From: Nemertoderma westbladi
Lineage: Eukaryota > Xenacoelomorpha > Nemertodermatida > Nemertodermatidae
Length of the DNA stretch: 49,888 nucleotides
Assembly: GCA_032718475.1 (NCBI GenBank)
Contig: JAUCBJ010008869.1
Span: 1 to 49,888, forward strand
Direction of reading: 5' to 3'
The notes under the pieces were generated by a model that did not search any database, had not been told where the DNA came from, and was given only the letters and a program-made list of their open reading frames with translations. A program made the position numbers and the translations under genes. Every line of letters starts with the position of its first letter. The stretch's first letter is position 1. Positions 10,210 to 19,900 of this stretch are shown in pieces.

Positions 10210-12093
10210 TCGCGCTTTTAGACCTTTGGCAGTTTAACCCGCCAAATTAAGATGTCTTCTAGATATTAAATCGCTTTTTAGCCTATGACATGTATTTGAT
10301 TCACTACACTAGTCGAAACCAATCTGTGCGCGATCATTCACCCGCTGGATATTCCCGGGAGATTGGGTTCGACGGCTTAATTTTTATTGCTATGTAAGCC
10401 TAATGTATTATTCGACTGACAGTATTATATAATCTCTGACAATATTATTCACCTTCGGGAATATTAACAGTTCCTTTAGGACGTGGCGCTTTATTTATAT
10501 AAACAGAGTTATGACTTAAACTACTCACAACGATATGGCTCAATTATAATTCACATATATGGCGCATTCTTTAGGAATTGCTTCTTTAACAGACTCACTC
10601 ATACACAATGCTGCACAATACTGCACACTAATCTGCCAATCTTCACTGATTTTAGTCACATATAAAAGGAACACAGACTGACTCATGTAGGGTCTATCAA
10701 ATAACATTAGATTCACTTCAAACCACTTTAACATAAGTCACAATCGTTATTGGTAACCTTTCTCTCTTACCTTCGGTATATCAAGAATATTGGGTTTTCG
10801 GGGTTATTTCTCGTTATTCCAATATAATAATTCATCAACCAATATAATGAATAACCGACAACAAATAGCAGTATACAGTATTGATTGAGCAGGTAAATTT
10901 TAGCAGTTTCAGCAGTTATTAAAAGCCGTGTGTCAGCAGTGATTACGAAATTGCAGTTAAAGGATATATGTCCTTATAATTAAGCCTACTAGTGTAAGAC
11001 TAAAAACTGAAAACACGGAGGTGCCAAAAGCCGGTTCTTAGGCTCTGGGCAAAAACATAACACTGAACTACTGAGTTTCTGTATACACCTCCAACACAGA
11101 GACAACAAACGCTCTGATTGGTCAACCTGAACAACGAGAGAACAAAGAAACAAAGAAACGTCGACGTGGCAATATCAGCTGCTAGCCGTCGTCATGGTAG
11201 CGACACTGTTTTCAAGAGTATCGAGCTTTTACGTCACGGAATTACGGATTATGTCCTCTAAAGTACAAATACAGAAGAAATAGCTTTTATGTCCGCTAAA
11301 ACACCAGTACAGCAAGGACAAGGCCTTTTTATGCCTGGTAAACCAACTACAGAGTATTTTACGGGAAAAATAAGGAAAAATAACCGGACAATTCAGCAAA
11401 AGCTTTTACAATCCATAAATTACTAATATTACTGCTTTTACTGTCGGTTATTCATTATATTGGTTGATGAAATATTATATCGGAATACTGATCAATAGTC
11501 AGATACCCCACCTTCTTGATATACTAAAGGTTAGAGAGACCGGTTACAAATAAACGATTGCGACCTATGTTAAGTGGTTTGAAGTGAATCTAATGCTATT
11601 TAATATGCCCGACATAAATTATATGTTGCTCTCTTTATACGTGACCAAATTTAGTGAAGGTCGGCAGATTAGTGTGCAGTATTGTGCAGCATTGTGTATG
11701 AGTGTAACTGATAACAAAGCATCTCCTAAAGAATGCGCCATATACGTAAATCTATAGCCTTTTCGTTGTGTCTAGTTTAAGTCATAACTCTGTTTACATA
11801 TTTAGAGCGCCACGTCCTAAAAGGAACTGTTAATATTTCCCGAAAGTGAATAATATTTGTCAGAGATTATATATCACGATCAGTCGAATAATACAGTAGG
11901 CTTACACCATCAATCATTAAGCTCCGAACTCAGTCTCCCGGGTATATCCAACGGGTGAATGATTGCGCATAGACTGGCTTCGGCTAATGTAGTGTATCAA
12001 ATACTCGTCATAGGCTAAAGACTATCTATCATCCAAAAGACATTCTAATTTTGGCAGGTTAAACTGTCAAAGATCTTAAAAGCGCAAACACAA
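10210..12093. repeat. Long imperfect inverted repeat (arms ~650 bp, spacer ~570 bp)
   Basis: The left arm (10210-10860) reappears reverse-complemented at 11432-12093. Anchors are the inner ends, ATGAATAACCGACA against TGTCGGTTATTCAT, the middle block ATTAGATTCACTTCAAACCA against TGGTTTGAAGTGAATCTAAT, and the outer ends CGCGCTTTTAGA against TTAAAAGCGCAA. Divergence looks like roughly 15-20 percent. No gene lies in the arms or spacer. It may be a foldback or long-TIR DNA element, or an old inverted duplication. No convincing target duplication was seen at the outer ends. Confidence 0.75.
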
Positions 12094-12524
12094 TCAGCTT
12101 ATGGTGCAATACATTAGAAACCAACAGCTTATGTGTGAGTAAACATTGCCTTTCCTTATAGCCTACTAGTAAAACTTGGCAACCAACATATTTTACTATG
12201 ACTATGTGTATAACATATTAAGCCATATTTCATCATGAACACCAGCTGTTATTTTACCATTGCTTTTAATTTCGCGACAAATTAATGTCAAAAAACGAAA
12301 TATATCGAATACCACACATAGAATCGATCTGACATTTTGTAACGCGATTATGAACCACCAAAGCAGTGTACTTACATAATTTCATCAAAATAGCCAGGCA
12401 GGAAGCGCCTGAACCTGGATAATTATCAGTCAGTCAGTCAGTGTTATATATCCTGAGATTTTTACAGAAAGTATCCCTGAGATTTTCACAGTAAGTATCC
12501 CGCTGTCAAGCGGGCTCCTAATTA

Positions 12525-13095
12525 GCTAAATAATTTCGTTTATATTGACATGATAACTTAATATCTCAGTATCAATACTATCGGCATAAGGTAAGTCTTA
12601 TATTTCTTACAAATTGGGTCGCCTCCACGCCTAAAATATTTAATATATTACTTTATGAGTTTAACATGTTACCAATAACATGAGTTTATTGATTTCTTTG
12701 TTAGTTAAATAAATTAAATAATATGCGATCTTTAATTATTTTTTCTATAAAGTTGTGCTGTTTGTATATTTGTGAATCGCTTCCAGTTGTATTTTGTGTT
12801 ATATTAAAAATAAATATAACTTATTACTTTTAAAACACAAATTTTATGTTAATACCTCTGCCTTTCATCAATCCTGTGTACGCCTTTGGGTTGGAGTGGT
12901 GCATATAGGGAGGTTAAGAGGGGGAGGGGAGGGGGGGGGAGGGGGGGGGGGGGGACTTTTCCCTCTCTTTGATTTATTGGTGTTTGGCTAAATTTCTTAC
13001 ATACGGAGTTTGTGATACAGTAGAATCGATCAATGTTAATCTGTATCTCATAACTGAGCCTCGTCCTGCGCGAAGACCTCACGAACGTGTTCAAG
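12525..13095 (+). repeat. Dispersed 570-bp repeat, copy 1
   Basis: From TAGCTAAATAATTTCGTT to the CGAACGTGT near 13087 this segment matches, reverse-complemented, 39715-40845. It includes a G-rich tract (about 12918-12955) that is a C tract in the other copy. The family is unknown and has no ORF. This copy lacks the insertion present in copy 2, so it shows the empty site (around 12700-12712). Confidence 0.8.
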
Positions 13096-13170
13096 GTATC
13101 TAACGTGTAAAAATAGAAAATTTTTACTTTAACTACCTGTAATTAAAGTCCGGTGTACACCAGGGCTCTT

Positions 13171-13210
13171 GTTTAGGCGCAATTTTGTCTAAAAAGCCGG
13201 CACATCATTC
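13171..13210 (+). mobile_element. 3'-end scrap of the RTE-like LINE family
   Basis: GGCGCAATTTTGTC..AAGCCGGCACA..CATTC matches the 3' end of the LINE copies elsewhere in the window (for example 38817-38850). Only about 40 bp remain. Confidence 0.55.
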
Positions 13211-13263
13211 AATATATATGTAATATATATAATTCAGCTGTTTTGAAGCAGGGCGATTTAGGT

Positions 13264-13425
13264 CCCACCTTGGTGTAGTGGTTGCATTGAATTCAAATCT
13301 CTCGGAGGTCGTGGGTTCAATACCCGCATGGGGGCCAGGGCAGTTTTCGTTTCTGCTCGAATGCTTTAACCCTTTGCGTACCACCGCTTAAAAAAGGCGG
13401 CACAGTGCCGTCTTTTTCATTGTAA
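13264..13425 (+). mobile_element. tRNA-derived SINE, family A, copy 1
   Basis: A pol III A-box-like TGGTGTAGTGG (13271-13281) and B box GGTTCAATACC (13314-13324) are spaced as in tRNA genes. They are followed by GGGGGCCAGGGCAGTTTTCG, which is shared with the copy at 26720. The cloverleaf does not close, so this is a SINE head, not a tRNA. Confidence 0.72.
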
Positions 13426-14028
13426 ATAATTCAGCTTTGCCCCCCACCCCCAGTGGAAACGGTTCGCTTACGCTTATGGTCGTAAGCCAATATACCATAT
13501 AACTAGCGATATAATTAATACTACAGTAGTACAGTATAATTATAATAATTGTTCGCTAAGATGGCTTGCAGCTTTTGCTGCACTCTGCACCAAGGCCCCG
13601 CCCCACTCGTGTATGAGATCGGAAGATCGCGTTTAAGTCACGCCTGGTGCCTCGGCATAAATACTTTAATTATATTGTGTTTAATAGAAATATATTAACG
13701 AACGAATATTAGCGAACGAAAGTAGTAAAGTAGTGCGAATAAGTAAGCTACTGTATTGACAAAGAGGAAATACTGTAGGGGTGGAACTTTCACGCTTTCA
13801 GCCAGACGCAATTCCCATCTCGGCGATTTAATATCGGTTCAATTTATGAAAGTAATTGGCTGATATTTGTATGCCATGGCACAGGCCATGACAAGGACTT
13901 TGCTGTGAAATTAGCGTAGCCAGAAGTTTGCAGATTTCCTTTTTGAAAATTATCATATTGAACAATTAGTACATTCACTGATACAGTAAATTTAACTGTA
14001 AATTGTTTTACTCTGTACCTATATTTAG

Positions 14029-14080
14029 TTTATTGTTTTGGTTTGTAAATCCCGCCTCTGTAAAATACACTTTTCCCTTT
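14029..14080 (+). repeat. Dispersed 48-bp motif, copy 1 (diverged)
   Basis: TTTATTGTTTTGGTT is followed by a spacer with CCGCCTCTGTAA and then a weakly conserved second half. This is the most decayed of five copies. Confidence 0.5.
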
Positions 14081-15055
14081 AATACAGTAAGTCCCTTGCT
14101 TAAATGTGATTAACAAATTTAAATATTCGCGGAAATATGTTCAGATGTTAATCTCATTAGAAACTGGCACACTAATTAAAGGAAATATGCCTACAGTTGT
14201 ATACATACAATGACTCCATTATGCAGATTATCGCAATTATTATAGAGTTTGGATCTGTATGTGACTTTAATAGATTAAAATTGTAATGCAGAGAATATGG
14301 CACCCAGCAGTTAGCCTTTTACTCTAATTGAGCGCAGCTTACAGTATAGGGAAAGCTTCACAGCATCATATAGAACAGGAAGCGAGATGGGGGATGCATG
14401 CATGTCCACTAAATATGGGAAGATTGGCTCTCAGGCTATAAATTGGATATCTGCATTACGTTCCCTATTTAACCGCTAAGCTGATAAAAAGAGAGGTTTC
14501 ATTTCTGATTAACGCCATTTCAATCAAATAAAAAATATTTCAGTTAGTTTCTGTTGATTAATTGATACCATCTTTTATTACTATATTTTTTATAAATCAT
14601 TTTGATTTACTATTCCTATCGTTATTATTTTTATTATTTTCCTGTTATAAATCTAAAATTTAGTTTATTATATTTTATTGATACGCAACATTTTATTTAG
14701 CTTAAGATTAATTATTTACATCGCATTCATGAACAATGCCAATACCCACCCAGACTGCCGAATTTAGTCAGAAAGGCTTGCTACTGCTACTATAAAGTAT
14801 TGATTCCCATGCATGTCACCAAGTAAATTTGTATCAATCATAACAGCTCGCCAACAACCGTAAATTTACTTGCCAATAATTTAGGCCTATCCTATATGCT
14901 GATATGTGATAGGCCTACAGACTAAAATATAGAAATATGCAGATAGGGGGGAAACTGGATGCAATTAAAATTCATCCCTCTCCAGGGGAAATTGGACGCA
15001 AATAACAGTTGATTACTCTCAGAAATAAAACTGTATCCTGTTCTATTGTGTTTAG

Positions 15056-15103
15056 TTTATTGTTTTGGTTAAAATAACGTGCCACTGTAACCTGCTCCTT
15101 TCG
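15056..15103 (+). repeat. Dispersed 48-bp motif, copy 2
   Basis: TTTATTGTTTTGGTT, a spacer ending GCCACTG, then TAACCTGCTCCTTT. See also 20279, 37862 (minus) and 45250. Confidence 0.65.
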
Positions 15104-15529
15104 CTAAATTGAGAATTTAACATTGAGGCGGGATATTATAAAGGTGTGACTTAAAATTATCAATATTCGGGGCGCATACAACAACATTATTAGGTAATGT
15201 ATTCCAAACAGGAACAATTCGGTTACAGTGCTTTTTCTTTTAATGGTTTTTCTTATTGTTTATTTACGCTGCTACAGTATGACTGTGGTATCTCCCTACC
15301 CAAATAGTATAATAATAATAGATTGTCTAATAATAGCTGAACCTGAAGCGTTCACGGTTAGGCGTATTGTAAACGATTTGAAGATGGTATTTAATATGGA
15401 GAGGCGTTTGACTGATTTAAATTTTGAAATTTTTTTCATGTCTTGTAGAAGATCCGGGCTCAGTCCGGGCTCAGTCTCAGAGGACACTCGCACATAAATT
15501 GTTTGTTTCTCAGTCCCTATCAATCATCT

Positions 15530-15665
15530 CTCAATTCTCATTTGCCAACAGGTTGTACCCATCTGGAACTCTCTGCCGGAGTACGTTGTTGATTCTTTAA
15601 CTGTAAAAAGTTTTATTAATAATTTATCTACTGTTGATTTGTTTCCCTTCTGTAAATTTCATAGA
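15530..15665 (+). pseudogene. LINE reverse transcriptase C-terminal fragment (decayed)
   Basis: One frame reads VVPIWNSLPEYVV, followed by SFINNL. This is the WNSLP-type C-terminal motif of non-LTR retrotransposon ORF2 (CR1/Jockey-like). The preceding FANR lies one base out of frame, so the copy is broken. Nothing of the catalytic core remains. Confidence 0.6.
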
Positions 15666-16620
15666 TTTATAATATGGTCTTCCTAGTATAGAGGCCCTTA
15701 TAAGTGCAGCTTGCCTATGGGTGTTCTTCCCCTCCATTTTTGAAATTTGTTAATTATCGTATTTTTAATTAATTTCATTGTGGTTCCAAATATAAATATT
15801 ATACTGTGTATAAAATCCTGCATTAGGTTATGTATACAACTTATTTTGTGATTATGGTGTTAGTACAGTACATACTAACAAACAGTATATGTTTTATTTC
15901 TTATTGTGTAGTTTTAGGTTTAGATGTTATGAAATTTTATTAATAGGCCCAAAGAGAATTAATAAAAATAATACTACTGAACCTGAACCGTGGTACAGTT
16001 CACAGTCAGACAGTACCAGTCAGCCAGTAGCCTACGTACTGACGTACAGACGTACTGCATACAGCATACTGCAGTACCAGAGTACAGGAGTACTGTACCG
16101 CACATCAGTCAGTCAGTAGCCTACATAAGTAATAAGATATGCTTAGACTGTTAGAAACTAAATAACGCCACCTGGACCTGATAAGATAACCAGATAACAA
16201 AGGACTTCAAAAGGACATAACCAGATAACGAAAGGGACTACATAATTTATAAACACAAAAAATATAGAAAACAATTCATGAAAGCAAGATAATTGAAAAA
16301 CTAATACCAGAAATAGATTCTACATTATTTTTTACCCCAGAATGTGTATGTTTATCATTCAAACTGGCTGACTGGTTCCCTGTAACAAAAACAACATCGG
16401 CCTTCGCTAGCGAAGTCTGGATTTACAGATTTACCGTGTACCAGTCCTTGCTTCAGTAGTCCTTGACCTAGCCTAATGCTGTAATGTTGTAATTAATTAG
16501 GGTACTAGGCCCCACTCTAAGACTGCCTATCTAATGCAATATTAGGCTGTTAGGTACAAGGTTTTACAAAGCCATACCGTAACTGTATACCGCAACGTGT
16601 CTCAAACACACGTCAGCACG
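15666..16620. other. Region upstream of STIM, no gene seen
   Basis: It contains a stretch (about 15985-16125) dense in CAGTAC/GTACTG and CAGTCAG motifs that can self-pair, and otherwise unremarkable AT-rich DNA. The STIM promoter should lie at its right end; no TATA box is obvious there. Confidence 0.4.
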
Positions 16621-16626
16621 TCCTCT

Positions 16627-16634
16627 TGACGTCA
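16627..16634. promoter_or_regulatory. Full CRE palindrome just upstream of the STIM ATG
   Basis: TGACGTCA, the consensus CREB/ATF site, lies 10 bases before the start codon, so it is probably in the 5' UTR or core promoter. One site is weak evidence by itself. Confidence 0.35.
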
Positions 16635-16644
16635 CAGAAATAAA

Positions 16645-16990
16645 ATGGATTTTCATTGTTACCGGTACCGGTACTCATTGCTTGACTGCTGGATAATATT
16701 GGAGATTTTATTCGCATTATCGTTGAGGACCTCTGCAACCGAGGCCCTAAACTTCAATAAACTGAACTCCAGAAAGTCTATAGATGTCCCTTACTCGCGG
16801 ACCGTGTCCACACAGGAGGAGTATTACTACGCGCTCGGGGGCTGCAGTAGAGAGGATCTAAGTGACGATGATTGCATGTCAATTACAATGTACTCGGAGA
16901 AGGATAGGGCGGGGTACGACGCCGTCAAGGCGATACATAGGATGCTAGACGACGACCATGATGGAGACATTGATCCTAAAGAGAGCGGAG
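16645..16990 (+). CDS. Stim: STIM exon 1: signal peptide and canonical EF-hand
   Basis: It encodes residues 1-115 plus one base. The hydrophobic core WIILEILFALSL suits ER targeting. The calcium loop DDDHDGDIDPKE has Asp at positions 1, 3, 5 and 9, Gly at 6 and Glu at 12, a complete canonical set. The donor GAG|GTAAGT is strong and leaves phase 1. Confidence 0.93.
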
Positions 16991-19900
16991 GTAAGTTTCC
17001 TACAACTGTACAATGACAATCCTACAGTCCTACATAGACCCTAACTGCCTAATGCTGTAATGCATACCGGGGGTTTAGACATCTGGGGCGGACTTCATAA
17101 ATGTGACTAACTATGAACTTAGTCCTAGTCACATCAAGTTAGTAAGTGCTTGTACTAATTCGGTATTCAGAGAAGTTGGTGCTACTTATTACTAACGTAT
17201 TTAGTACTAGTTGTTGCTAAACTCGTATTCATAGAATTTAGTCTTACTTAAGTTAGTATTAGCTGTAACTTAAATTTCTTGTCACATGAAGATGTGACTT
17301 AAGTTGGTAAGAACGCTTACTTATACTTATTCTATGTTGGCCTTCATACATACAGTATGGTTATTATGTTACTGACGACTCCGGCCACATTATACTCTCT
17401 CTTGTTTTTCTAGCATTTTGTGTTCATTGCAAATGTGTTGTGGCAGAGAAACTGTCAAATGTAACGACATAAAGCTTGTTGTTTTTTAAACATATATCCG
17501 ACTAGATTTTCCAAATTTCAGCTTACATTCTTGAATGGTGAGATTGATCCCGAACGGTCCGCGTCCGTTGAAAAATGTGTTTCGCTAAATAATTCTACCA
17601 TTCGCGAACTTTCGCAAGATGAAAAAGCGGTAGCGTTCCCACTTCATTATTTTCCTCTCTATTACCGAATGTTAATAATGGTATTCGATAATGGTAGCGA
17701 ATTGAATTATCGACTTACTAAAAATAATAATTTTTCACTAAAATTTTAACAGGAAATCACTAAAATATATGTGCCACATTATCCTAACCTAAATAATGAA
17801 GGGATTATATTTTACAACAGGCCTTAACAGATTTTATTCTTAAATTGTTACCTTTTCGCTCGAATATACCCCCAAATCGGGAGAAACTTTTTTCCCTAGG
17901 GTAAAAAAGTGACCCATAGGATTGCATTGATTTTACTTTTTTTCACGGCGAAAAAAGTAAATTAAAATATTTTTGGTGGAATATATTAAAGACGTAATCG
18001 ATGATATTCGACGTAGAAAAGGTTTGCAAGTAATTTGAGCAAAATCCATTCACACACTCGAAAGTAATTGCAACTTTAGTGTCTGCAAGGCGAACTCCAA
18101 AACGGAACTCAATATCCAATATTGGTTTATGTAGTTAAGCGGCTCTCTAGTTAAGTAATAAATATTCGAGAACATTAAATTATTTAACATTGAGTAAGAC
18201 AACATTAGGAGTTGAAGAATACAGTAATTTGAATTGCAGTAACTATGGAAGCAATATAGTAAAATACTACAGTTCAATTTATTTTGTAACACTACTGTGT
18301 AGTATTTCGCTATGTTTTATTAAAGAATTGAGCAACAAAAAAAGAACAAATTTAAGAATAAAATTACGTATTACATGAGAAAAGAAACTTAGAACATTTT
18401 TTTTTTCAATAGGCCTATTATTAATAATGAATAATAATGGCCCGTATGCATAAAACAGTCGTAAATTTACGTCCATACGTCTAAATGATTCGTATGTTGG
18501 ATTACGACTATCGTAGCCACGATTATCGTACATTGGTTTGCATAAAACTGTTTACGATTAATCGTGCTTCCGATTAACGTAATTTAGTTCCGATGCTATT
18601 TTTACGATACTATTTTAGAGTGTTGCTGGGCAACTCTGTAAACAATACTGCGAAAGTCTGAGATTCCTATTATGTTCCTTATTATTACAATATTATTCAC
18701 GACTGTTGTACTGTTTTATAGAGGTAGCTTTAGCAACAGTATCCTATACTACCTTTTAGCCAATAAAAATTGAGTTGAATGTAAACTGGGGCAGATCGTA
18801 ACTTTAATACTCAATGGAGAGCACCCTTAAATTTACGATTGAAATGAATCGTAAGTTTACAATCAAAGGGTCTGACAATTTTTATGCATATCGATTTTGT
18901 TTACGATAGTCGTATCTGCTGACACACGACGATCGGAGGATTACGACGGTCGTATGTGTTTTATGCATACGGGCCAATGTATAATAAATAATAACAACTA
19001 ATAATGAAAAAAAAAGTTCAACTTTTTTCCCATGTAATATATAATTATATTTTTGATGATTCAAAAATATATTTTACTGATAATTCAATTGAGTGGAGGA
19101 AATATATATTTGATAACGAAAAAAATTTACTGGAAAAGTGGAAAACAGGAATTGTTTTAGTGACCAATAATATTAATGGGTTTAATGTAGGCTACCAATA
19201 CAAGTAAAACAGTAAACATAGAGACATGCAGGGCATAACTACCGTCCTTAAGTTAAAACTGAAAGCTTTTCGATAAACATAAGTTAAAGTACCAGCACTG
19301 CTACTAATAGGCTAGAACTAAGTTTAGTAACAGTTTATGAATACTGAAATTTTTGAAGGGCTAGTTGAAACGATGTTAAGTCAATGCTCTTACTAAAATC
19401 AGTTGTTTTTAGTAACAGATGCTCTTACTAAACATAGTTGCAGCTCTTACTAAAAGCTGTCACTAAGTAGCTGTAACTAATACTATCTCTATGAATACCG
19501 CCCCTCAGGTACAATACTTTTTTAGCAGACTAGGCTTGATGGAGGACCTCAAACAGGACTACGGAAGCCAATGAACGAATTATAACCGCCCCTTCCGCCT
19601 TCATGTATTTCTCTGCCTTCCAGGTTTCATTAAAGAAGAATTGAACAGCGAAAACATTAGACGTCGGCAAGACAAATTCCACCAGACAGACCAGAGTATA
19701 TCGGTGCTCGACCTGTGGGAGCAATGGCGTTACTGCGAGGTCTACAATTGGACTATCGATGACGTCACTTCCTGGCTGGAAACCAGCGTCGAGTTGCCGC
19801 AATTCAAACCGGTTTTCGATGAGAAACAGATAGACGGTCGAACGCTCCCCCGAATAGCGGCCAATAAGGACCAGTTCGTGGAGCATTACCTCGGCATCAC

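Larger units (their letters stand above)
13426..15529. other. Intergenic, no gene seen
   Basis: AT-rich DNA without credible ORFs. It holds two copies of the dispersed 48-bp motif (14029 and 15056) and nothing else I can support. Confidence 0.5.
16991..19623 (+). other. STIM intron 1 (2633 bp)
   Basis: GTAAGT donor and CTTCCAG acceptor. Nearly all of it (17085-19504) is bounded by matching inverted ends and includes another MITE at 18439-18975. An open stretch at 17531-17749 has no donor and no family match. Confidence 0.85.

Noticed and set aside
12794-13094. ORFs ending in Gly-rich or Pro-rich runs
   Set aside because: They run through the G tract of a dispersed repeat; the second copy does not keep the frame.
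17521-17749. Possible alternative STIM exon containing NGEIDPERSAS, like an EF-hand
   Set aside because: It lacks the Asp residues at loop positions 1, 3 and 5 and has no donor. The exon 1-exon 2 junction already gives an uninterrupted STIM alignment in phase.
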